Positions 1-5,530 of a stretch of 8,235 nucleotides of DNA are shown here, piece after piece (position 1 is the first letter of the stretch; each line of letters begins with the position of its first letter). A model generated the notes under the pieces. It was not told the DNA's origin. It saw nothing but the letters and a program-made list of their open reading frames with translations, and did no database searches. This stretch comes from Streptosporangiaceae bacterium (GTDB lineage Bacteria > Actinomycetota > Actinomycetes > Streptosporangiales > Streptosporangiaceae), in assembly GCA_030039095.1 (NCBI GenBank), contig JASHQP010000484.1, positions 1-8,235 of the forward strand, written 5' to 3'. The translations under genes were made by a program, and so were the position numbers.

Positions 1-1
1 C

Positions 2-565
2 GCCGACTTTCTGCTCCGGCCCTGGGTCACGGTCGTGATATTCAACGCGGTGATGCTGCTGTGGCACATCCCGGCAGCGCTCGACCTGGCCGAGAACAAC
101 CCGGCGGTGCAGGTCTGGCTGCTGCACTCCAGCTACCTCATCGCGGGGATCTTGTTCTGGCTGCTGTTCATCCCCTCGCCGCCGCTGCGGATGCGGATGC
201 CGCCCGAGGGCCAGGCGATCGCCCTCGTCGCGACCAACGTCATCATGTGGCTGCTGGCGATGTCGATGAGCTTCCTGACCCAGACATCCTGGTATTCGGT
301 TTACGACCACGTCCCGGGCGTCACCCTGCCGCCGTTCGCCGACCAGCAGATCGGCGCGGGCATCCTATGGGTCTGCGGAGACTTCTGGGCTATCCCGGCC
401 CTGATCGTCGCCATCCGCCGGGTCATCAACGCCGACGGCAGCCTCGGGTCCGCGATCGACAAGATGGTCGGCAGGCAGTCCGCGGCACCGGGCGGCACCG
501 GGTCCACCGGGTGGGCCAGCCGGGCCGGGCGGGCGGGCCGGGCGGGCGGGCCGCTAGCACGTTGA
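2..565 (+). CDS. Cytochrome c oxidase assembly protein, CtaG/caa3 family (5' part outside window)
   Basis: This is the C-terminal part of a polytopic membrane protein; the frame is open to the window edge, so the true start lies upstream. The visible part has hydrophobic segments around residues 10-25, 42-58, 76-94 and 118-136. It shows the WHIP motif at about residue 21, an HSSY motif in the next helix, a short loop rich in Pro and Arg, and the segment SWYSVYD. I recognise this pattern as the caa3_CtaG family (PF09678), whose members help assemble the copper centre of caa3-type cytochrome c oxidase in the membrane. The GTG at 35 is internal to the conserved region and is not the start. The last 25 or so residues are low-complexity Gly/Ala/Arg encoded by a 13-bp repeat and probably lie outside the folded domain. 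The gene converges on the SDR gene at 651. Confidence 0.85.
   Translation, partial: ADFLLRPWVTVVIFNAVMLLWHIPAALDLAENNPAVQVWLLHSSYLIAGILFWLLFIPSPPLRMRMPPEGQAIALVATNVIMWLLAMSMSFLTQTSWYSVYDHVPGVTLPPFADQQIGAGILWVCGDFWAIPALIVAIRRVINADGSLGSAIDKMVGRQSAAPGGTGSTGWASRAGRAGRAGGPLAR
522..553 (+). repeat. 13-bp tandem repeat inside the CtaG 3' end
   Basis: GGGCCGGGCGGGC occurs at 522-534 and again at 535-547, followed by a partial third copy at 548-553. It encodes the Arg-Ala-Gly tail. The unit is not a multiple of three, so gain or loss of one copy would shift the frame and change the C-terminus. Confidence 0.85.
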
Positions 566-598
566 TCCGGTTGCTTCTAGTTGATCCGGTTGCTTCTA
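561..598. repeat. Perfect 19-bp tandem duplication at the CtaG stop codon
   Basis: GTTGATCCGGTTGCTTCTA is present at 561-579 and again, without a mismatch, at 580-598. The TGA stop of the CtaG gene (563-565) lies inside the first copy. The unit is less GC-rich than its surroundings. No function is evident; it looks like a recent duplication. Confidence 0.95.
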
Positions 599-611
599 TT
601 AGCCGATGCAC

Positions 612-633
612 AGATACCGGGGGCACGGTGTCT
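612..633. terminator. Hairpin between convergent genes, possible bidirectional terminator
   Basis: Bases 612-619 (AGATACCG) can pair with 626-633 (CGGTGTCT) in RNA. This gives 8 pairs including one U-G, closing a six-base loop. It sits between the ends of the CtaG and SDR genes, where a shared terminator would be expected. There is no T-tract after the stem on either strand, so this is a candidate only. Confidence 0.35.
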
Positions 634-650
634 CCGGGGCCGGCGGGTGG

Positions 651-1409
651 TCAGCTCAGCCGGTCGGCCAGGAAGTCTTCCCAGGTCCGCGTGCCGATCA
701 GCGTCTCGGCCGACGGCTCGGGGATCAGCCCGCCGTCGCGGATCCGGCGCAGGCCCGGCAGCCGTACGGGCAGCACCGGCCTCCGGCGGCGGGACGCCCG
801 GAGATAGCCGCGCACCAGGTCCGCGAAGCTGAGGACCTGCGGCCCGGCCATGTCGGGCACCCGGCCGGCCGGCTCCCCCAGTGTGAGCTCGGCGAGCCTG
901 GCGGCCACCTCACCAGCGTCGACCGGCTGCGTGGGGAACCCGGCCGGGACCGGCACCACTGGCAGCCGGGCCAGCTTCCGCGTCCCGTTCAGGATCAGGT
1001 CGAAGAACTGGGTGGCGCGCAGCGTCGTCCACGGCAGCCCGGAGCCGGCGACGATCCGTTCGGCCTCGAGTTTGGCGCGGACATAGCCGAACGTGACGCG
1101 GTCGGCCCCGACGATCGAGATGTACACCAGGTGCGGCTTTCCCCCGCCCGCTCTCGCCGCCCTGACCAGGTTCCTGGTCGCCTCGGCGTCCCCTTTGTTG
1201 TCGCTCGCGCAGTGCACGATGGCCGAGACCCCGTCGGCGGCTGGCTCGATTCCCGAGCCGGCCAGCAGGTCCCCGGTCATGAACTGGACCCCGTCCGCGC
1301 CCGCGCCGGGTCGCGGGCCGCGCCGGGTCAGCACTCGTACGTCACGGCCGGCGGCGCCAAGCTGCTGGACGACGAGTCGTCCCAGCGTGCCGGTGCCGCC
1401 AGTGACCAA
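651..1409 (-). CDS. Atypical SDR / NmrA-like NAD(P)-binding protein
   Basis: A Rossmann-fold protein of about 252 residues, probably an NAD(P)-dependent reductase or redox-sensing NmrA-type protein of the PF13460 group. The nucleotide-binding GGTGTLG motif is at residues 4-10. VLTRR at 26-30 favours NADP. HCAS at 66-69 and YISIVGADRV at 96-105 follow the usual layout, and YVRAK at 109-113 matches the YxxxK pattern. GLPWTTLRATQFFD is typical of the group. The substrate cannot be told. The start is uncertain: the frame has no ATG or GTG before the stop at 1464-1466. TTG at 1409 is the only standard option, but the Shine-Dalgarno GGAGGA (1428-1433) lies 18 bases from it. ACG at 1424 would give a start reading [M]TSPILVTGG, the beginning I expect for such proteins. 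The coordinates given use the TTG. Confidence 0.85.
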   Translation of the reverse strand: MVTGGTGTLGRLVVQQLGAAGRDVRVLTRRGPRPGAGADGVQFMTGDLLAGSGIEPAADGVSAIVHCASDNKGDAEATRNLVRAARAGGGKPHLVYISIVGADRVTFGYVRAKLEAERIVAGSGLPWTTLRATQFFDLILNGTRKLARLPVVPVPAGFPTQPVDAGEVAARLAELTLGEPAGRVPDMAGPQVLSFADLVRGYLRASRRRRPVLPVRLPGLRRIRDGGLIPEPSAETLIGTRTWEDFLADRLS

Positions 1410-1427
1410 GATCGGTGAAGTCGTGGC

Positions 1428-1433
1428 TCCTCC
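1428..1433 (-). promoter_or_regulatory. Shine-Dalgarno sequence of the SDR gene
   Basis: GGAGGA on the - strand is a strong ribosome binding site. It is 3 bases from an ACG codon (1424-1422) and 18 bases from the TTG at 1409, so it fits an upstream non-standard start better than the TTG. Confidence 0.6.
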
Positions 1434-1442
1434 AAGGTTCGT

Positions 1443-1464
1443 ATCCGTCGTCCCTATGACGGAT
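1443..1464. promoter_or_regulatory. Perfect inverted repeat upstream of the SDR gene, probable operator
   Basis: ATCCGTC at 1443-1449 and GACGGAT at 1458-1464 form perfect 7-bp arms around an 8-bp centre. The site lies just upstream of the ribosome binding site of the SDR gene, where a repressor of TetR or similar type would bind. No such regulator gene is adjacent within the window. As RNA it could also form a small hairpin in the leader. Confidence 0.5.
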
Positions 1465-1475
1465 CACCCCCCGCA

Positions 1476-1543
1476 GCCGTAACAGCCCCACCCCCCCTCG
1501 ACGCCGTCACGGCCCCATCCCCTCGACGCCGTCACGGCCCCAC
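1476..1543. repeat. 25-bp direct repeat carrying an 11-bp palindrome, between the CDF and SDR genes
   Basis: Two copies of a 25-bp unit (1494-1518 and 1519-1543) differ only in their last base. Each contains GCCGTCACGGC (1503-1513 and 1528-1538), a palindrome of two 5-bp arms around one base. A degenerate third copy of the palindrome part, with two mismatches, is at 1476-1486. The array starts five bases after the CDF stop codon and lies upstream of the SDR start. It may be a binding-site array or simply duplicated spacer. Confidence 0.7.
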
Positions 1544-1547
1544 CCCC

Positions 1548-2549
1548 TCAATGGTGATGGTGCGTGACCAGGGCCGCGTGGTAGTCGATGCCCTCGCCGG
1601 GCTGGGGATCGGCGTGCACCAGCGCCATGCTCAGATGCGGTACCGCATGCCGGAGTTCGTGCTCCGCGGCGACCGCCACCTGGTGCGCCTCGACCGCGCT
1701 CGCGCCTGCGTCGACGATCACCTCGCACTCGGCGTGCAATTGGTGGCCGACCCAGCGCAGCCGAAGCTGGCCTATACCGAGCACGCCGGGCGTTCCGGAC
1801 AATGCCTGCTCCGCCTCGTCGAGCACGGCAGGATCGACAGCGTCCATGAGGCGGTGCCATATCGCGGCGGCGGCCTGGCGCAGCACCGCGAGGATCGCGA
1901 GGGTGATCAGCAAGCCGACCACCGGGTCCGCCCACCGCCAGCCCAGCGCGGACCCCCCGACGCCGAGCAGCACGGCCAGCGAGGCGAGGCCGTCCGTCCG
2001 GGCGTGCAGTCCGTCGGCGACCAGCGCGGCCGAGCCGATCCGGCGTCCCGCGCTGACTCGGTATCTGGCCACGACCTCGTTGCCCGCGAACCCCACGACC
2101 GCGGCCGCGGCGACGGCAGCCAGCCCGGACACCCGGTGCGGGTGGATGAGCCTGCTGGCCGCGGCCCACGCGCTCGCGGCCGCCGAGGCGGCGATGAGGA
2201 TCACGATCACGACGCCGGCCAGATCCTCGGCCCGCCCGTACCCGTACGTGTAGCGGCGCGTCGGCGGGCGCCTGCCGACGACGAACGCCACCGCGAGCGG
2301 CACCACCGTCAGCGCGTCGATCGCGTTGTGCAAGGTGTCGCTCAGCAGCGCCACCGAACCCGAGATCGCGACGACTGCCGCCTGCAGCAGCGCCGTGGCC
2401 GCCAGGATCGAGGCGGACACCCAGAGCACCCGCATGCCATCGCCGCTCGCCTCCATGGCGGCGTCCACCTTGTCGGCGGCGTCGTGAGAATGCGGGTGCA
2501 GCGCGTGCGGGATCCGGCTCATGGTCTCAGGGTGCCGGGAAAACCGCAT
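1548..2549 (-). CDS. Cation diffusion facilitator (CDF) transporter, zinc type
   Basis: A six-helix membrane antiporter of about 333 residues that likely exports Zn2+ (or Cd2+/Co2+) in exchange for protons. Using the ATG at 2549, helix 2 carries SDTLHNAID, with His74 and Asp78, and helix 5 carries ADGLHARTD, with His182 and Asp186. This paired HxxxD arrangement is the transport site of zinc-type CDF proteins; the Fe/Mn-type proteins have Asp in place of the first His. A His-rich N-terminus (HPHSHD, about 18-23) and a C-terminal run of four His are possible metal-binding ends. The C-terminal 90 or so residues are the cytoplasmic CDF domain. The ATG at 2549 has GAGG 7 bases upstream (2557-2560). 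ATG at 2522 lacks a ribosome site, and a further upstream ATG at 2582 adds unlikely residues. The gene follows the XRE-cupin gene by 72 bp. Confidence 0.9.
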   Translation of the reverse strand: MRFSRHPETMSRIPHALHPHSHDAADKVDAAMEASGDGMRVLWVSASILAATALLQAAVVAISGSVALLSDTLHNAIDALTVVPLAVAFVVGRRPPTRRYTYGYGRAEDLAGVVIVILIAASAAASAWAAASRLIHPHRVSGLAAVAAAAVVGFAGNEVVARYRVSAGRRIGSAALVADGLHARTDGLASLAVLLGVGGSALGWRWADPVVGLLITLAILAVLRQAAAAIWHRLMDAVDPAVLDEAEQALSGTPGVLGIGQLRLRWVGHQLHAECEVIVDAGASAVEAHQVAVAAEHELRHAVPHLSMALVHADPQPGEGIDYHAALVTHHHH

Positions 2550-2621
2550 TGCAGCACCTCGACAACAGCGCCCAGAAGGCAACTGCGGCCGAGCGCAACT
2601 GCAAAGGGCTCGCGATGCCGG

Positions 2622-3194
2622 TCAGCCGCGGCTGCGGGCACGCACGTGCGCGCGCTCGCCCTGCGGCCCGAACAGGGTCAGCAACTCGACCGAGCGGTCG
2701 AGTGCGCTGCCGAAGAAGTGCGGCACACGGGTGTCGAACTCGGCGGCCTCGCCGGGTTGCAGCACGAGGTCCTTATCGCCGAGCACCAGCCGCAGCTGCC
2801 CGTCCAGGACGTAGAGCCACTCGTAGCCCTCGTGGACCCGCGGGTCGGGCTCGCCGCGGCGCGGGATGATCAGCTTGTAGGCCTGCACGCCGCCAGCGCG
2901 CTTCGTGAGCGGTATCAGCGTCTCGTCGCCCCGGCGCACCGGGCGCATGTGCACGCGTGGATCACCGGTCTGCGGCGCGCCGACCAGTTCGTCGATCGCC
3001 GTGCCGTGCGCCCTGGCCAGCGGCAGCAGCAGCTCCAGCGTCGGCCGGCGCTGCCCGCTCTCCAGCCGGGACAGCGTGCTCACCGAGATCCCGGTCGCCT
3101 CGGCCAGCGCGGCGAGCGTAACGTCGCGCTGCCGCCGCAGCGCCCGCAGCCTCGGGCCGACCGCGCCCAGCACGGCGTCGAGATCTTCATCCAC
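2622..3194 (-). CDS. XRE-family regulator with C-terminal cupin domain
   Basis: A cytoplasmic DNA-binding protein of about 190 residues. Residues 15-71 are a helix-turn-helix of the XRE/HTH_3 type, seen in TLAALAEATGISVSTLSRLESG and the following PTLELLLPLA. Residues 103-176 form a cupin barrel: HEGYEWLYVLDG (His121, Glu125) and the LQPGEAAEF...PH segment (His159) are the two cupin motifs, suggesting a small-molecule or metal-sensing pocket. I chose GTG at 3194, giving MDEDLDAVLG. The frame extends to a TTG at 3218, but that start would lie inside the palindrome at 3203-3219. CAAACT (3206-3201) could be a -10 box placing transcription start at the GTG itself, so the mRNA may be leaderless. 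The divergent methyltransferase gene is the obvious candidate target, besides its own promoter. Confidence 0.88.
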   Translation of the reverse strand: MDEDLDAVLGAVGPRLRALRRQRDVTLAALAEATGISVSTLSRLESGQRRPTLELLLPLARAHGTAIDELVGAPQTGDPRVHMRPVRRGDETLIPLTKRAGGVQAYKLIIPRRGEPDPRVHEGYEWLYVLDGQLRLVLGDKDLVLQPGEAAEFDTRVPHFFGSALDRSVELLTLFGPQGERAHVRARSRG

Positions 3195-3202
3195 GTCCCC
3201 AG

Positions 3203-3219
3203 TTTGCCATGCTGGCAAA
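3203..3219. promoter_or_regulatory. Palindromic operator in the XRE-cupin / methyltransferase divergent promoter
   Basis: TTTGCCATGCTGGCAAA consists of perfect 7-bp arms around TGC. It is the only strong dyad in the 65-bp space between the two divergent starts. It overlaps the presumed -10 box of the regulator gene and lies just upstream of the presumed -35 box of the methyltransferase gene. Autoregulation by the XRE-cupin protein is the simplest reading; this is inferred from position. Confidence 0.6.
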
Positions 3220-3224
3220 GCAAC

Positions 3225-3253
3225 TTGCGATCCCGGCAGCGCGGCGGCACAGT
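3225..3253 (+). promoter_or_regulatory. Possible promoter of the first methyltransferase, leaderless
   Basis: TTGCGA (3225-3230) and CACAGT (3248-3253) are separated by 17 bases and resemble -35 and -10 boxes weakly. The ATG at 3260 lies seven bases past the -10 box, so transcription would start at the ATG. No Shine-Dalgarno sequence precedes that ATG, which agrees with a leaderless mRNA. Confidence 0.3.
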
Positions 3254-3259
3254 GCTCCC

Positions 3260-3934
3260 ATGAGCCACGGACACGACCACCCGCACGGCGACACCGCCGA
3301 GTTCGACCCCGACGACCGGAACCATTTCACCCAGGAGTTCTGGGACGAGCGCTATAGCTCGGCCGACCGGCTGTGGAGCGGCCAGCCGAATCCTCAGCTC
3401 GTCGCTCAGGTATCCGACCTGCCGCCCGGCGAGGCCCTCGACGCCGGCTGCGGCGAGGGAGCCGACGCGATCTGGCTGGCGTCGACCGGCTGGACGGTCA
3501 CCGGGGTGGACGTGTCCGCCGTTGCGCTGGGCAGGGCCGCAGCGCACGCCGCGGCCGAGGGAGTACACGTCAACTGGCAGCGCGAGGACCTGCTCACCTG
3601 GGATCCGGGAGCCGAACGGTTTGACCTGGTGACGGCCGAGTTCATGCATCTGCCGAACCCCGAGCTGCAGTCGCTGCACGGCCGGCTGGCCGCCGCCGTC
3701 CGGCCCGGCGGCACGCTGCTGATCGTGGCCCACCACCCCGACGACCTGCGCGTGAACGTAGGGCGGACCGGGCATGTGGCGCTGTTCCCGTCCGCCGAGC
3801 AGCTCGCGGCCACGCTCGATCCCGGCTCCTGGGAGATCCTGGTTGCCTCCGCGATCAGCCGGCCAGCGACCGACCTGGACGGCCGGCCCACAACGGTCAA
3901 GGACACCGTGCTGCGGGCGGCCCGCCGCCGTTAG
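3260..3934 (+). CDS. Class I SAM-dependent methyltransferase with His-rich N-terminus
   Basis: A soluble protein of about 224 residues. ALDAGCGEG at 59-67 is motif I of class I methyltransferases, which binds S-adenosylmethionine. Asp84 in GVDVS is the acidic residue expected at the end of strand 2, and EDLLTW at 109-114 and FDLVTAEFMH at 121-130 continue the fold. FWDERYSSADRLWSGQPN at about 27-44 is typical of small-molecule or TehB-like methyltransferases; the substrate is unknown. The first ten residues, MSHGHDHPHG, contain four His and may bind metal. I chose ATG at 3260. The frame also has an ATG at 3209, but that lies inside the palindrome and adds a segment unlike the family. The XRE-cupin gene diverges upstream and a second methyltransferase follows after 9 bases. 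Confidence 0.88.
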   Translation: MSHGHDHPHGDTAEFDPDDRNHFTQEFWDERYSSADRLWSGQPNPQLVAQVSDLPPGEALDAGCGEGADAIWLASTGWTVTGVDVSAVALGRAAAHAAAEGVHVNWQREDLLTWDPGAERFDLVTAEFMHLPNPELQSLHGRLAAAVRPGGTLLIVAHHPDDLRVNVGRTGHVALFPSAEQLAATLDPGSWEILVASAISRPATDLDGRPTTVKDTVLRAARRR

Positions 3935-3943
3935 AGTCGGCGC

Positions 3944-4025
3944 GTGGACGACGCCGACGCCCCGCACGTGGACGACGCCGACGCCCCGCGCGCGGACGAC
4001 GCCGACGCCCCGCACGTGGACGACG
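3944..4025 (+). repeat. 24-bp tandem repeat at the start of the second methyltransferase
   Basis: Units at 3944-3967, 3968-3991 and 3992-4015 are followed by a partial fourth (4016-4025). Copies differ by one or two bases. The unit starts with GTG in copies 1, 2 and 4 and with GCG in copy 3. Because it is a multiple of three it adds eight residues per copy without shifting frame. Confidence 0.95.
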
Positions 4026-4822
4026 ATCTCTTCTCCGACCGCGGCGGCGACTGGTGGAGCGCGTTGTTCACGGGCCGCGGCGGGCCGTGCCCGTTCCTGG
4101 TCGACTGGCCCGACGAGAACCTCGTCGCGTGGTTCGGCGAAGGTCTGCTCGTTCCCGGGCGCGTGCTCGAACTCGGCTGCGGAAACGGCCGCAACGCCGT
4201 CCACCTCGCCGGCCTGGGCTGCGCCGTCGATGCCGTCGACTTCTCGGCGCAAGCGATCGAGTGGGCGCGGAAGCGAGCGAGGTCGGCCGGTGCAGCGGTG
4301 ACGCTGCAGTGCTGCTCGATCTTTGACGCGACGTTCGCCGAGGGTGGCTACGACCTGGTTTACGACTCGGGCTGCTTCCACCATCTGCCGCCGCACCGCC
4401 GCAGGGACTACGCCGATCTCGTGGACCGGGCCCTGAAGCCAGGGGGCAGCTACGGGCTGGTCTGCTTCCGGCCCGAGGGCGGTAGCGGCTACACGGATGA
4501 GGAGGTCTACGAGCGGGCGAGCCTCGGCGGCGGCCTCGGCTATTCGGAGGACCGCCTGCGTGCCCTGTGGGACAGCGCGCCCTTTCGGCTGCGGGAACTC
4601 CGGCAGATGCGCAAGACAGACGGGCAGGAGCCCAGTTTTGGCGAGGACTTCCTGTGGGTGCTGCTGGCCACGAAGGACGGCCCGGCCGCAGCAGCGCCGT
4701 CATGCGTCCCTGCGGTCCAGCAGCGTCCAGGCGATGGCGTACACGATGGCGGCGAACAGGCACATCACGCCGAAGCCGGGCCAGGGCTGGAGGGTGTGGG
4801 CGGAGTGGTAGACGCTGGTTAG
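3944..4822 (+). CDS. Second class I SAM-dependent methyltransferase, with repeat-encoded N-terminus and long 3' overlap
   Basis: The recognisable protein spans about residues 26-244: DLFSDRGGDWWSALFTGRGG, then PCPFLVDWPDENLVAWF, motif I VLELGCGNGRN at 74-84, Asp99 in AVDFS, YDLVYDSGCFHHL, and LKPGGSYGLV. This is a small-molecule methyltransferase family distinct from its upstream neighbour; its substrate is unknown. Residues 1-24 are three copies of an eight-residue unit (DDADAPHV type) from a 24-bp DNA repeat. GTG codons at 3944, 3968 and 4016 are all possible starts. 3944 has a weak GAG ribosome site 7 bases upstream, overlapping the stop of the previous gene. The family-like part ends near LWVLLATK (residue 244). 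The remaining 48 residues lack any recognisable pattern, and from residue 253 are antisense to the permease gene, so the ancestral stop codon may have been lost. Confidence 0.83.
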   Translation: MDDADAPHVDDADAPRADDADAPHVDDDLFSDRGGDWWSALFTGRGGPCPFLVDWPDENLVAWFGEGLLVPGRVLELGCGNGRNAVHLAGLGCAVDAVDFSAQAIEWARKRARSAGAAVTLQCCSIFDATFAEGGYDLVYDSGCFHHLPPHRRRDYADLVDRALKPGGSYGLVCFRPEGGSGYTDEEVYERASLGGGLGYSEDRLRALWDSAPFRLRELRQMRKTDGQEPSFGEDFLWVLLATKDGPAAAAPSCVPAVQQRPGDGVHDGGEQAHHAEAGPGLEGVGGVVDAG

Positions 4823-5530
4823 CTGGCTCCCGGCCTGGGTCGGCCAGAACTCCGTGACCGGGTTCCGCCACGAGTCCGGCAGCGCCTGGGCGATCCCCGG
4901 GAGGACGAACAGGAGGGCGACCATGCAGGTGATGGCGGCGGCCGGGCGCCGGAGCAAGGTTCCCACGGCGACGCTGAGCACCGCCAGGGCGGCCAGGTAC
5001 AGCCCTCCTCCCACCACCGCCCGGGCTACCCCGGGATCGCCGAGCGCCGCGTGGGGGGCATGGCTGCTGATGATGGCCTGCCCCACGAAGAACGCCGCGA
5101 AGCAGGTGACTTCGCCCACGACGAAGGTCACCCCGGCGAAGACCAGTGCCTTGGCTGCCAGTACCCGGCCTCGCTTCGGAACGGAGATCAGGCTGGTGCG
5201 GATCATCCCGGACGAGTACTCAGAGCTGATGCACAGCACCCCCAGCACGACGATGGCCAGCGACGCGATGGCCACCCCCGCCTGGCTGACCCCTGTCGGA
5301 TCCCAGCTCACCTTCTCCGCGGCGCTGAACCTGGCGTAGCCGTGGGCGGTGACCGCGCTGATGAGGGCGCCCAGGCCGATGCCGAGCACGACGGTCACGG
5401 TCAGCGCCCAGAACGTCGACCGGACCGAACGGAGCTTGGTCCACTCCGAGCGCAGCACGTCGCCGAAGGTGGCAGGCCGGACGGCCGCCCGGTGGTCCGG
5501 GCCAGCGGCGGCGATCGTGACCGCGGTCAC
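4700..5530 (-). CDS. ABC-2 type transporter permease
   Basis: A membrane protein of 276 residues with six predicted helices at roughly 41-61, 86-105, 126-150, 170-192, 197-217 and 252-271. It would form the channel of an exporter driven by the ATPase encoded just upstream. RSEWTKLRSVRSTFWAL near the N-terminus and SSEYSSGMIRTSL at 102-114 are characteristic of actinobacterial ABC-2 permeases of this kind. The start is GTG at 5530, overlapping the ATPase stop by four bases (GTGA), which indicates translational coupling; GGGG lies 7 bases upstream of the start. It is the last gene of the operon and its 3' end overlaps the convergent methyltransferase frame by 123 bp. The exported compound is unknown. 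Confidence 0.9.
   Translation of the reverse strand: MTAVTIAAAGPDHRAAVRPATFGDVLRSEWTKLRSVRSTFWALTVTVVLGIGLGALISAVTAHGYARFSAAEKVSWDPTGVSQAGVAIASLAIVVLGVLCISSEYSSGMIRTSLISVPKRGRVLAAKALVFAGVTFVVGEVTCFAAFFVGQAIISSHAPHAALGDPGVARAVVGGGLYLAALAVLSVAVGTLLRRPAAAITCMVALLFVLPGIAQALPDSWRNPVTEFWPTQAGSQLTSVYHSAHTLQPWPGFGVMCLFAAIVYAIAWTLLDRRDA

Noticed and set aside
606..1418. Open frame of 270 codons on the + strand opposite the SDR gene
   Set aside because: Low-complexity composition without a recognisable pattern; the - strand frame has the Rossmann motif and coherent fold signals.
2579..2602. Direct repeat GCAACTGC (2579-2586 and 2595-2602) upstream of the CDF gene
   Set aside because: Only 8 bp match, there is no symmetry and no clear promoter alignment; chance is a sufficient explanation.
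1551..3263. Open frame of 570 codons on the + strand opposite the CDF and XRE-cupin genes
   Set aside because: It is antisense to two well-recognised genes, is very rich in Arg/His/Gly/Gln, and shows no domain. Long antisense frames are expected in DNA of this GC content.
3944..4025. Possible CRISPR-like array
   Set aside because: The units are directly adjacent with no unique spacers and are read in frame as protein, so this is a simple tandem repeat.
3080..4396. Open frame of 438 codons on the - strand opposite the methyltransferases
   Set aside because: Its apparent VGVVHVRG repeats are only the antisense reading of the 24-bp repeat, and both methyltransferases on the other strand have clear motifs.
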